64,000 nucleotides of DNA from Toxorhynchites rutilus septentrionalis (Eukaryota; Arthropoda; Insecta; Diptera; Culicidae). Location of the stretch: contig NC_073746.1 of assembly GCF_029784135.1 (NCBI RefSeq), forward strand, positions 71,342,042-71,406,041, read 5' to 3'. Below are positions 46,433-58,129 of the stretch, piece after piece (the stretch's first letter is position 1; each line of letters begins with the position of its first letter). The notes below the pieces were generated by a model that was not told where the DNA came from, did not search any database, and saw only the letters and a list, made by a program, of their open reading frames with translations. The translations under genes were made by a program, and so were the position numbers.

Positions 46433-46713
46433 TAGTGGGGGCAAAGGTGCGCACTTATTGAATTGAACTTCTGAGATAACTTATACCAAAAATAAATGCT
46501 TTATCATTAGAAACGGGAGAAGCATCATTACTAGAGAGTGTAGGCACCATTCAGTAGGCAGGAGGGGGGTGTTCTATGGTTTTTTATGGGTGGAGAAGAG
46601 TGGGTGTTATGGCCGAACATACCACGTGGAATTTTTTGGGAGGAAGGAGACTGACAATATAAGATATCCGAAAATGTCCAACATTTGAAACAGAATTCGT
46701 TTTTATCAACAAA

Positions 46714-46854
46714 CTAGCTGACCCAGCGAACTTCGTCCCACCCACAATTGATATGTTTATATAAATCATTCCGAACACTCAAGTTCCCAAAGAAATGATT
46801 TTTATGTACGTAATCTATACTCGCGGTATATAATTTCTTTTTCAACATATATAC
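46714..46854 (-). mobile_element. Helitron-like 3' end, minus strand
   Basis: Read on the minus strand it ends gaagttcgctgggtcagctag followed by T, matching the 3' terminus of the other Helitron-like copies. The tandem internal units are not present. The inner boundary, at the start of the next inverted repeat, is approximate. Confidence 0.5.
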
Positions 46855-47820
46855 CTGAAAATTAGAGGAACAGAGTGCGAAGTCGGAACTTTTAAGTGAT
46901 TTTTGACATGCTGTATCTTCGTGAAAAATCAACGCATATCGATGGGAGGCGCATCATTCATCATCATCACCGCAAATTGAAAGGCAGTTTTGAAAACTCC
47001 AATAAATTCTGCACAAGAATATTTTGTTACTTTGACGAAACAAAAATTATTCATATTTTTTGCATTGATTTCAAAAAAGGGCCAAAAATAGGATTTTCAT
47101 AGTGCTTTACAAAATCCACTGTAGTTCTGCAAATATCGCAGTAAGTTCTAATGTTTCAAGGCAAATTTTTAGCCTAGTGTATTCCCTAAACATCTGTGAA
47201 CGTATCATATTGATACGTTTAACCGTTTTTTCTAGCCTATTTTTCAAAGTCTGGAGTAAATTAGAGGAGCATTTAATCGCAATCGTATCAGAAGTACAAA
47301 ATCCTACGCGACTCTCAGAACAAACGATTCGTAACATTCGTTTTCATGAGTTTGTAGGTACAAATATTGTAAGGAGTGATGATACTCACACATATTCATT
47401 CCCACACATACACGCTTTCTTTACCCACAAACTCATAAAGACGAAAGTTACGAATCGTGCAGAATTTATTGGAGATGTCAAAACTGCCTTTCGATTTACG
47501 GTGCGATGGTTGTTTATTGAATCATTCATCATCAAAGACAAGGGGGAATTTTTCATTCAAACTGAAATATATCGGTGTGGGAAGGTCCTATAGGAACGTT
47601 CTTGGAACCAAAAAAAAAGCTGATTGATTAGGTTATATGGATTTGCTGTTGAGTTTGGTGGCAAAAAATGGTGTTAGTCCATAATATTCTTGAAAAAAAA
47701 AGAAAAATCGATTTTTCATTTCTTCTCGATATTGTTGCCCACTCATTTTCACGAAGTTACAGCATGCCAAAAATCTCTTAAATTTTCTGACTTCGCATTC
47801 TGTTCCTCTAATTTTTTTTC
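46855..47820. repeat. Foldback/MITE with long inverted arms
   Basis: The left end (aattagaggaacagagtgcg, then gacatgctgtatcttcgtga) is mirrored at the right end (agcatgccaaaaatctctta, tcgcattctgttcctctaat). Inner pairs include aaattgaaaggcagttttga with caaaactgcctttcgattta, and cgattcgtaacattcgtttt with gacgaaagttacgaatcg. The 163-codon frame at 47102-47593 crosses both arms and is not a gene. Confidence 0.7.
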
Positions 47821-47999
47821 CAAGTGTAGATCAAGTTTATAAATACATAGTTACCTTCACTTGATTTATTTGAAACTCATTGTGGAAAAAAAACAATATT
47901 GATTTGAAGTTCATTGTGAAAACATAAACATAAACGAAACATAACCGTTATTGAATTGAATGCATGGTAAAAATAAAAACATTTTTAATAAAAAAAAAA

Positions 48000-48565
48000 T
48001 CATTTAGAATTATTTTTAAGCAATTGTTTATTTCTATTCCTCATCTTGGATTTTGGTTCTGAGGATTCCGACGCTTTGCCTTGGAACACTGTTGCTCCGT
48101 TGCACTGTTGTGGGGTTCGAAGAGACAGACGATGGTTCCACATGAAGCTAGAAGCCCAATCTCTTCCTGCTAGTTTTGCAACTGTGTTGAATTCGTGCTG
48201 GAGGTTTTTGGCTTCCGAAAAATCGAACGCCATGCGCCGTAAATCTTTGAAAGTCATACCATAGAAAGCTTCGTCCAGTACTCTGCTGTGGTCCGCCAGA
48301 TCCTCAGGCTGCTCACGCTGAACCGTCCAAGGTGCTCGCTGACACATTCCAGCAGAAGTAGAAATGTCTATAAAAAAAAGATTCAAATCATAAAGCACTT
48401 TCTGATATGAGTCTCTTCCTCAGAGTTGATTCAGAAATACCGAGGTCTGCCGCAATCCGACACTTCGAGACTCCCTCCCGAAGCCTCTGTCGGGCCGTTT
48501 GAGCATATCTGAAGTGTATTTCTTCAAATCAGTTTTCTTCTTGTGGGTCCCGTTGAAAATTTTGT
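48000..48565 (-). pseudogene. Pogo/DDE_1-type transposase N-terminal region (pipsqueak HTH + CENPB-like), frameshifted
   Basis: The minus strand first encodes KKYTSDMLKR. A one-base loss in the CGGCCC run shifts the frame, which then continues RQRLREGVSKCRIAADLGIS and ESTLRKRL, a clear pipsqueak-type HTH. Further on, the frame ending at 48000 contains LDEAFYGMTFKDLRRMAFDF, NTVAKLAGRDWASSFMWNH and LSLRTPQ, matching the CENPB-type HTH and R.P....a linker of pogo/Tigger/jerky-like transposases. A tttttttatag sequence between the two parts could be a splice acceptor. No DDE catalytic domain follows, and no TIRs were found around it. It could be an element remnant or a decayed domesticated gene; I favour the remnant. 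Confidence 0.75.
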
Positions 48566-49930
48566 TGAAAACATTTTAAAAATTTTTTCAAGAGCAAAAC
48601 GCTAGTGCGAGCTTGTATATTTGTCCTGAATCGGACAATCCGAAGCATACTAAAAATAGTTTTGAATTTCACCCGAAATAATGGATTACTTTTTCCTCAA
48701 CCTAATATATTTTTGCATTCTTAAAAGATTAATAAACGAAAATAAAATAATTCAGCCATTCCATGCCAAACCGACATAGCGGTTCTCAGATTTCATCAAA
48801 AGTTTTGTTCTTTATCGCAAATTATCAGACCCGTATTTTTTTTATTTTTATTTTTTTAGGGTGACCATTCCCATTTTAGGGTGGTCCGAAAAATCAATTT
48901 TTTCGCATTTTTGCCAAAAATGATTTTTTTCAAAAATTCATAACTTTCGAACCCCTGGACCAATTCAGGCATTCGACATATTAAATTAAAGTCAATTAGC
49001 TGGTCTTTTTTGGAAAAGACTACAGTTGCAGAAGATTTGAATTATGTTTTCGTTATTATTGATTGTATCTGTTTTTTTCTATCTTTCATGGTCTCGGGAC
49101 CAAAGGCGCTATATATTTTTTTATATTTTTTCTGGAAAGCTGAGGATTTTTCACATAATATATCTCGAAACCAGGGAGGCTTTTTTTTCGTTTTTGATTT
49201 ATGATTCTTCGAAGTTAACAGATGGTCCAAAACATCATTTTTCCCATTTTTTCAACTACACAAAATCATAACTTTTAATCTACTAAACCGATTCAGATGA
49301 TCGACATATCAAATTTAAGCCAATGAGCTAGTATTGTCTGAAAAAATATTACAGTCTGATTAAAAATGGATTTTGTTTTCGTAATTATAGATTATATTTG
49401 TTTTTTATAGCTTACATCGTTTCGGGACCTAGGGTGCTATATTTTTTTACATTTTTTCCTGACAGCTGAGGTTTTTCACATAATAAATCCGAATACCAGC
49501 GACGTGTTATTTTTCGTTTTTAAGTTATGATTTTTCAAAGTTAACACGTATATAGTTTTCGTTCAATACTTCTATGCGACTATGTGTGTGACTATAATCC
49601 AATTAATTGGCAAGTGTGTTATTTTTTCTAAAAAAGCTAGTAGGCTTTAATTTGATATGTCGATCATCTGAATCAGTCCAGTAGTTCAAAAGTAATAAAT
49701 TTTTGAAAAAAGTCATTTTTGGTAAAAAAGTACCTTTTTGGTTTAATGGTACCTTAAATGGTTTTTTGGACCATCGGGTAATTTTGAAAAATCATAACTC
49801 AAAAACGAAAAGAAACACGCCTCCCTGGTTTCAAGATATGTTTTGTGAAAAATCCTCAGTTTTCCATAAAAAATCTAAAAATATATAGCACCCTTAGTCC
49901 CGAGATCATGAAAACTATAAAAAACAAATA

Positions 49931-51825
49931 CAGTCAACTCTCCCTAACTCGATATCCAAAGGGACCATCGAGTTAGGGAGGTATCGAGATACAGAACATT
50001 TTTTCCTAATTTTTTTTATGTCTTAAATTGTCATATATTAGGGTAAGTGTCCCAATTATGGTATGAATTTGAATTTTTGATTCATTCCCTTAAAGTGAAA
50101 AAACACCTTTCTCATATGAAAAATTTTTTTTTCCAGAATCTTTCAGGAGGTAGGTGATAGACGGTTATATTTCACAAAAAAATCCTTCTACGCATATGTT
50201 AGAATTTCAACGATGACAGACTTATAGAACTTTTTCTTTGTTTCGGATTCTGTTGGCTCAAACTCTACATTGAAAAGTATGCTACGTAATCCGATTTTGT
50301 TGCTTTCATTTGAAAGATGCGAAAATTTAGTACAGGATATAGTAGTGGAACATCTAAATTAGTCGATTAAACATGTTTGAAGTGGAAAATTTAAAAGTTT
50401 TTTTTTATTTGTAATTATTAATTTTATCCAAAAAATTCATACTAAACTTGATTGTTTCTATCAATTAAATTAAAGCTCTCTAACCTCTCTACAATTTGTT
50501 CTTTGACGCCCAACTTCTATCTCTCTTAATATCGCTGCAATATCGATATAAACAATTCCTGATGAAGATTCAATCGAAATCTTCAAAAATCGCGATTTTT
50601 AACCCACTGTACTTATAAAAGCCACTTAAATTTCACCTTAATGCTGAAAGGTTAATTTTTTTTTCTTGAAATTATTCATATTTGAATTATAAAAAAAAAC
50701 TTTTTTTTTCAAACTGTATACAATCGAGTCCTAAATTTTACATAATCGAATCATATATAATCGAGTTTGTATATAATCGAGTCCGACTTGCATGAGGCAC
50801 TAGGTTAACAAAGAAAATATTGATTAAGTATGTTACTCAAACTGAATTGTAACGATCACGCAGGAACTGTTCAATCACAAAGAAATGTTCGAATAGTTTC
50901 ACAGGAACATTTTCAGTTAATTTCAATATTCCGGACATATTCTTCAGGTTTGATTAAACGTTCGAATTAACATCTCAATAGAACTACTATCTTCAGCGTT
51001 TTTCTCAGGTTTTTCAACACTTTCTCGGTATCTGGCATCAGATCACAGCAAATCACTTTTTGGTCCTTTTTGAACTAATTATTAAAGGACATTGAGCAAA
51101 CGAACGGTATTGTACCGTCGACATCAGAAAGCTCACGACGCTTTAATTATGCCAGCGGAAGATCACTCCCGTCCATGTTGGTTGTGCTTTGAAGTTAGGA
51201 ATTCCCAGTTTCTGGACAAATTCTCAAGCCATATCCCGAAGAATAGAAGAGGGGTAAATTATTCTGTCTAGCTTGACAAGACAAAAATTCATTGACCGCT
51301 CCAGCTTCTCGATTCTGACCAACCTTCTATGCTTTTGGTCTAGATACAATTTTCCATTCCGATTCCATTTTTACTTTAGTTTGAGTAGTGTTGATACCGC
51401 ACTTTGTGCAATACTGAAATTATTTGCAGCTTCAGACCCCTTCCGTCCATATTTTTCCACCTGCTCGATGATGCTCAAACCTTGCGTAATGGTTAGCGTT
51501 TTGATTGTTCGCTTGAAAGGTTTCTCGTGGTTTTCCATACTTGAAAAGAAATTGTTTGATGACACGAGCACTCCGTCTTCACTTTCAAGGGCAATTGAAA
51601 TCTGAGGTAATAACGCACAAAAACATGTACGCGAAAATCAATCGAGTTAGGGAGATGAAAATCCATGGAAAAATGAATCAAAACACATCGAGTAAGAGAG
51701 GCATCGAGTTAGGGAGGTATCGTGTTATGGAGAGAAGAATGCTCGTAAAATCGAAGGTGCCATGAAATCCATCGAGTTAGGGAAAATATCGAGATACAGA
51801 ACATCGAGTAAGGGAGAGTTGACTG
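49931..51825. mobile_element. Pogo/Tigger-like transposon, 1895 bp
   Basis: The ends CAGTCAACTCTCCCTAACTC and the inverted CAGTCAACTCTCCCTTACTC are flanked by TA (49929-49930 and 51826-51827). The opposite arm of the host foldback carries the uninterrupted site caaatacaatcaataa, so the insertion and TA duplication are directly shown. Extra tccctaactcgat words occur at both subterminal regions. It holds a decayed transposase on the minus strand. Part of the interior (about 50040-50870) looks like foreign repeat, including a piece shared with 20065. Confidence 0.9.
51130..51571 (-). pseudogene. Pogo/Tigger-like transposase remnant (CENPB-N and Tc5-type HTH)
   Basis: The minus frame 51571-51371 encodes KPFKRTIKTLTITQGLSIIE, then EVEKYG-like spacing and FSIAQSAVSTLLK, matching the CENPB N-terminal HTH (LT..qKl.Ii...e.g, then iaqSTvSti). 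Below 51371, in broken frames, RIEKLERSMNFCLVK and SSILRDMA*EFVQKLGIPNF match the second (Tc5/CENPB) HTH. Several stops are present and the DDE domain is absent. It was a DNA-binding transposase; the copy is dead. Confidence 0.7.
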
Positions 51826-52154
51826 TACAATCAATAATGACAAAACCAAAACCTGAAATTTTTCCGTATTTTTTAGTATTTTTCCGAGAATGACTAGTTA
51901 ATTAGCTTTAATTTGATATATCGACCGTCTAAATCGGTTCAGTAGTAGTTCACAAGATATGAATTTTTGAAAAATGTCATTTTTGGAAAAAAGGGGAAAA
52001 AGTCGATATTTGGAATCACCCTAAATTAAAATGGGCACCCTAACAAAAAAATAAAAAAAATACGGGTCTAATAGTTTGCGATAAAAAACGAAACTACCAG
52101 TTTTTACGAAAATCTGAGAACTACTCTATCGGTTTGACAAGGAATGGCTGAATT

Positions 52155-53183
52155 AGTATCAAAATTATTATCGAAAAAACGTAAAAAAATCATGCACTCG
52201 AAGTACCTTCTTAAAATTAATTTCACCTGATGTACTAGTTGTCATAGATTATTTTATGTTTGATGGTAACATTGATACAGATTTGAAGTTTGACTAAAAA
52301 TTAACTCAGATTTTAAGATAATTTAAATGAAATTTCTTCAAATTTTGGATAGACTCTAACTCTTCGAAATGATATGCAATTGCAAGTTCATAGCAACATG
52401 TAGTCATCCAGTGCTTGATATTTATTTTATACTTTTGATATCTATTCAGGGATTAGTACAACACATCTATAATTCGAAAAGTGTCAAACATGGTTTCAGA
52501 CACGGAACTACGTGCCACATTACAAACCATGTTTCAACGATCAGAATTATTTTTGCAGCGATCAGCTTTGATAATTTCCATACCTATGTTCTCTATGAAT
52601 TCTTTGATATCCTAGAAATTACGATTATCTAGCCCATAAATTGGAATTGACGAAAATTGGAAGCATTCCCGTTTGCTCATAAATTTGTTTTGAATTTCTC
52701 TGTGCTTCTCTATCCGTTCTATCAATAGCGAACAACTAATGTAGCGGTGAGGCACACTTTTTGTGAACCAATTGTATTTTGTATGCGGATCAATCGCGCG
52801 TAAATCGCTCGCATACCGTTATCTCGAATTTTTTTTTTTGGTAAAAAATTGACTTTTTGGCACTCGGTTGTTTTTTGTCTCCAAAACCCGAACTCTTACC
52901 AAAAAAATGTTTTTTGAGATAACAGTAAATCTCGACATTTCATGCAACTTTAAGACTTTTAAGTTAAGTTTCAGAGAGTCTACTTTCAACAACAACAACA
53001 AAAAATGGAAAAGACAATAGATCTAGACGCTTGATACTGTTCGAAAACATTTGAAATTATTTTTTTTTCTGTTTGGAAACCACGAGTTCATGTAAATTGT
53101 AAACTTTTTCCGCAAAAATTAAACAATTCCATACATCTACGGATACATCCATAGATGTGGCATCTCCGAGCGAGATACTTTAA
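52155..53183. other. AT-rich sequence, no gene
   Basis: No gene. Part of it (about 52820-53000) repeats motifs of the 37.7-38.6 kb foldback (gataacagtaaatctcgacatttcatgcaa). Confidence 0.35.
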
Positions 53184-53233
53184 ATTGCAATGAATCTAAT
53201 CGCGCGTTTTCGCGCGATTAGATTCATTGCAAT
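53184..53233. repeat. Perfect 23-bp inverted repeat with TTTT loop
   Basis: ATTGCAATGAATCTAATCGC plus GCG, then tttt, then the exact reverse complement. It lies at the border between AT-rich repeats and a GC-richer single-copy island. It is too short for a normal animal miRNA precursor stem (usually about 30 bp with mismatches). It could be a terminator-like hairpin, a repair or excision product, or an assembly fold-back. Confidence 0.95.
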
Positions 53234-55100
53234 CATGACTACGGGTGGCGGTGGTTTGCAAGCAGCTCCGGCGGGGCCAAAACTTGCAATATCTGGTTGA
53301 TTACCCACCACTCGGTGATTTGTGTGTCTGTTTGCGATCGCCAGTATGTCTAGGCCGCTGCTGCCAATCGCCAGTAGATGGCCTCAAAATAAAATCGAAA
53401 ACATAAACACACCATCATGAGAAGGCGAAAAAAATGCAGAGAAAGGAATTCGATTTCGATATCAGTTGGTCATCCGAAAGCGAATGAAATCGAAATTTAG
53501 CTCACCGATGATGCTGTTATTGTTGTGTACAGCATTCGATGATTTGTTAAATCGCTAGCAGATTGATTGCAAAGCAGCAAACAAAATGTGATTGCAACAG
53601 GAGAATATTTTCGTCTCAGCGCCCCCACGGTTCCACACCCATCATCATCATCATCATCATCAAACAGAGTGTTGGGTTCCAATTCGTCATATTTTTCGTC
53701 ATGATTTTGCCCCTCTCGTGCAATCATATTCCAATTGTTTGGGTTTCGTAATGCCTCTCCGAAGCTAGTGAATCACGAGTGGTGTTTTTGTGGTAGCGCG
53801 GAGAATACAAAAGGCGCGGAGGGGAAATTGAACCAAGCAAAACCAAATTGGTACGATAATATCTCTAATCGTGGATGATTGTATGATCGTTTTTTCTGCC
53901 TTTTTCCTTTCGCGAACTTACGTCATGTCTGTGCACAATTTGGTGTTATTACTTCTAACATGGGAGAGCGACAGTCGGAATTTTGGAGCCCAGTCGCAAA
54001 ACCAATTCCCAGGTTTTTTTTTCGGATTTATTTTCGAATCCATACAGCGTCGTCGTGGGCGCCCAGCAATTTCTGCATCCATAATCAGTCATTGTTTTCG
54101 TCCGGCGGCCAGCTGTGTGCCGTTGTTGCCGTCGCCGTTGTCGTGATTCCAACGAACCCACCACAAACGCATTTCATTGAAGTCTGGGCGCTATCACAGC
54201 TATTAATCTCGGACGCCAAATTCAGGACGCCCGAATTCTTATCACGTTAACGCTCGAAATTGGACACTTCCCGCCCGAATTCACGAGCTGATCACGGTGG
54301 CCCTGATAGCCGCCGCTTCCCACGATTAAACTCGCTTGTCAATTTCCAATCGAAAAGCATTAGAAATTCCAATTTCCTAGCCCCCGGAGAGCGATGAACA
54401 TAATAAAATTTAACCAACCGCCGGCCGCCGGTCTTGTCGCGGCCCCCAGCGGATTGAGCGATCTCCCATCTCGTCCGCGCGCGCTTCCCAGCCCAGAGAG
54501 ATACCAGCCCAAATCGTAACTTTTTATTACAACAATAATAATTATGATCGCCATTATTTGGTTGGTCGTCGCACCGTTTCGGGCCGATTTCGCCATTCTT
54601 TCGGAGAGTACATTTATTAACTTTTTTTTTTCTGGGAAGGCGATAAATGATGTGCCGACCGACGTTTTTAACTGATGGCGACGAAAATGATGACAGTTTG
54701 GGTGATGAATTCCCTCGCATCTCTCAGACCATGCGACAGACCACACCAAATAAATTGGGGTGCCCACAAGGAGACGACTAGTGGTACCATTTTGCGTGGG
54801 GGTGAAGTGAACTGTTTATTTCCTCTCTCGCTGGCTTTGGGTAGGTGCTGCGCGAGGGTCATAACGCAAATTGTTATACACACGCGTTGAGGGACATTCA
54901 AACCAGGTAAACTGTTGCCCGAGGGGATGGGCCACAGGCACTGGATTCAGATGGCCATGCGTTGGCGGTGTGTACCGCGCTTCGAATGGAGTCTGGTTTG
55001 GAGTTAATTACAAGCGCTTGTGGGATTGATCAATTCTTCAGTACCATTCAAGCTGGATATTGGATGTCAGCACTAGTGTTGCTGTCGTTTCTTTGAAGCT
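53234..55100. other. GC-richer single-copy island with ATC microsatellite, no gene recognised
   Basis: An (ATC)n run lies at 53641-53661. Overlapping frames at 53871-54250 and on the minus strand at 54292-54901 show no domain and overlap in several frames. No repeat match in the window. It may be regulatory or UTR sequence. Confidence 0.35.
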
Positions 55101-55945
55101 AAACTATCGAAATGGGATTTTATTTCATCAGCCGTAACATACCTCTGTTTGCTTTTGACACGAACTTTGATCGAGTAATATCTCTAATTCTTCATTTTTA
55201 AACTTTTTCAGTTAGTCCAACCTTTATTTGTCTCTAACGCTAAAATCACCACTTTGAAATCGTCCAAAGCATTCCTTTAAAAATCTATCCGATGGTGCAG
55301 AGTCACCATAAACTTCCACAAGCATTCGATGCGCATCAGCAGCACTTTCCTTTCAAATTGAAACAAAAAATAAAACTTCCTGCAGATGGTTTTTATTTGC
55401 AACGAAACTCGACATTTTAGACGCAGTACAAATTGAACTTGTTGTGTAAAACTCTAAGACTGGTGAACAATGTTTGGTTGACAGATGTCGACACATATCG
55501 AATCAACAAATGTCAGTTGTCGTCGTTGATTATTTCCACCTTGAGACACCTTGTGGAAACGGAACAAAGAAATGTACATAACATGAATATTGATGAATTG
55601 ATTAATATTATTTTTTGTTAAATATAAAATAACCTTATTTTTGTACATTAATTTTTACCGTGACCTGAATAAATCGCCGCAGTAAAAAAAAACAGAAACA
55701 GAAACAACCGCTTAGAATAAGTGTAGTAGACCAGAAATATAGTGGCGCGGGAAAAATCATGTGTATAAACACATTTCTATTGTTAATTGATTTTCTCATT
55801 TTCGTTTATAGAATTTTATCCTGAGGTCAATGTAATGGGGATGAAGCCCCCATTTAACGAGGATAAGGAATCGAGATGACGCGTTCATGTATCATATATT
55901 TGTTGTTGCCTACATTCAAGTTTACATACAAAATAGCTCAAAAGG
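55101..55945. other. No gene
   Basis: Mixed AT-rich sequence with short opposed frames (55433-55648). Nothing is supported. Confidence 0.3.
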
Positions 55946-56400
55946 ATTCAGCTATCTAGGTCATATCATCTGACTTCCTTATCGCAAAATATTAGACCAG
56001 TATTTTTTTTATTAGGGTACCCATTTCCATTTAAGGGTGGTCCAAAAAATCATTTTATTGCTCTTTTTAACAAGGATCACTTTTTTCAAAAAATCATAAC
56101 TTTTGAATCACTGAACCGATTCCGATGACCAACACATAAAATCGAAACTTATTAGCTAGTTTTCTCTAAATTTTTCTTAAATTTCTCTTTTTGGGTTATT
56201 GATTGTTTTTGTTTATCATAGTTTACATGGTCTCGGGACCAAGGGCGCTACATTTTTTTTATATTTTTTCTTGAGAGCTGAGGGTTTTTTTTACATAACA
56301 TATCCAAAATTCAGAGAGGCGTTATTTTTTGTTCTTGAGTTATGATTTTTCAAAATTAACCGATGGTCCGAAAAATCAATTTTTTCTCTTTTTTTTCCAC
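55946..56400 (+). repeat. Foldback family A, single arm (copy 4)
   Basis: A degenerate start (attcagctatctaggtcata) leads into atcgcaaaatattagaccag, gggtacccatttccatttaa, actgaaccgattccgatgac and gtctcgggaccaagggcgct in the family order. No right arm is present. Confidence 0.6.
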
Positions 56401-56429
56401 AATAAAAAATTCTGAATTCTGAAACAAAT

Positions 56430-56590
56430 GAAGTGTGCGATGTGGTTTAGTGGTAAGCGTGACTGCTTTCTTGGAACCGCTCTTCGAATGACGATCCGGA
56501 AAAATCCAATTTTAGTGGAAAGAAACGGTAAATTGCTCGCTCGAAATGCATAGCAGTGTAGGAGAAGGGGAGAAGTAGAGTAACATCATT
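56430..56590 (+). mobile_element. Possible degenerate tRNA-derived SINE head
   Basis: A box A-like gatgtggtttagtggtaagcgtgactgc is followed by a weak box B-like cttcgaatgacg. Tail and target duplication are not visible, so this is tentative. Confidence 0.3.
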
Positions 56591-58129
56591 TGTGATTTAA
56601 TTCTATTCAGAGCTTTCTCCGACCTGAAGTCTAAGAGGGAATGAGAAATGAAGGTAATAAGGTAATATCAAAATTTCGATGTGTTCTAAAATATTATTCG
56701 AAGTGATAAACAAGTGAGCTGTATGAAATAATTCCGTAGTCTTGCGTAAATAGTGCAGTCGTGTCCGGGATAGCACTCCCAATATTTTTTTAATCAAAAT
56801 GAAAAATCAACGATCTCAGCAAGCCTAAAAAAAATTGGTAAAATTTCTGCCCGCTGTTAAAAATGTATTTGAACTTAAACACAATCTCATTAAACTTCGG
56901 AAGAGTTCCACTTGAGATTTTTCTTTACAAAAACTTCGGTTAAAAGAAATTCATGAAAATTCTGCCGAATTGAAGCGAATTTTCAATTTTATTTGTCAAA
57001 ATTTGTAGCTAAATTCGAACATATAATCAATAAATGTTTTATTTTCGCTCATATGAAACTAAATTCTATAATTTGAAAAAAAAAATTGTTTGCCAGAAGC
57101 GCTTCGAATGATCGTTCTAATGGTTTTCAAGCGAACAGTCCTATGTATGTATGATTATCGACCAAATTTTGAATAAATCTTTTATTGTTAAGAAAGTGCC
57201 AATTGTTTTAACTCTTTGTGGCCGCTTGTCTACTTTCAGCCACCACAGCAAGGAATCATGCTAATCTTATACTTTATGCAACGATGTATCAGTTGACACT
57301 TTTACTAAACGAATCTCAATGTTCATGAAACCTGTTCATAGGATAATATGGAGCTTCTATGAATTATAGATAACGGTACTCGGTATAAATGAAAGATTAT
57401 TAGCGTAGAAAGATCAGAGGATAATCGCGATGCTGAGTAGCTACGATACATCGAGCAAAACAACTATAATATAAAGAATGAAACGAGGCGGCACTGTTTA
57501 CGTGAGCAAACCAAATTTCATTATAAATTACTATATAAATATGGGAAGAGTACGAAAATTTGTGGAACGACTTGTAGGTGATTCTCGTATCATATACACG
57601 AAGGTGAATTATAAAATATATTGTTTACATAAAACACATTAAAACACATTGTTCAGTATATACATGAAAGACATAAACAGATCTTACTTAGCTTTCACAA
57701 ACTTACATTATACATGCAGTGAGACAAGCTCTTTTAATGGAAAATGGGCACTTTTTTGTAATCATTACTAAAAACTAATATTTTCATTTGGATTCATTTT
57801 TTTTTTCATCAGTACCCTTAATAGTAACACTCGAGGAAAAATCTTCGCGCTGTGTTACCACCATCGACAGAGGTTCAATATCCAGGCTTGAGCTCATCGC
57901 TTATTAAGCACATTTGAGCCGTAAACTGATTCTAAGTTCTTTTGTTGTACTTCATGTTATTCCAAGGACTCCAAGGTCTCTCCACTGATTGACCTTCTAA
58001 CAGGTCTTTTTCAAGGCTAGTGATTCATCTTATCCGTTTTGAAGGATTCTTACGTTCTGCGTACCATTACGCATATTTTTGAGAATAGAGCAATTCCAAA
58101 CGAAATCGTCTTAAAAAATGCAGATTTTA
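56591..58129. other. AT-rich sequence, no gene
   Basis: One ccgtagtcttgcgt word (56732) recalls the ends of the 5941 MITE; the nearby gataaacaag resembles 20940. No gene is supported. Confidence 0.3.

Larger units (their letters stand above)
48751..52154. repeat. Foldback family A, copy 3, both arms, interrupted by a pogo-like element
   Basis: The ends are TTCAGCCATTCCATGCCAAA and its inverse (ggaatggctgaa) at 52141-52152. Arm modules are cagatttcatcaaaag, gggtgaccattcccatttta, ggaccaattcaggcattcga and tctcgaaaccagggaggc on the left, with the same inverted on the right. Without the insertion the element is about 1.5 kb. Confidence 0.8.

Noticed and set aside
47102..47593. 163-codon open frame on the plus strand
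   Set aside because: It crosses both arms of an inverted-repeat element, with part of it the reverse complement of another part.
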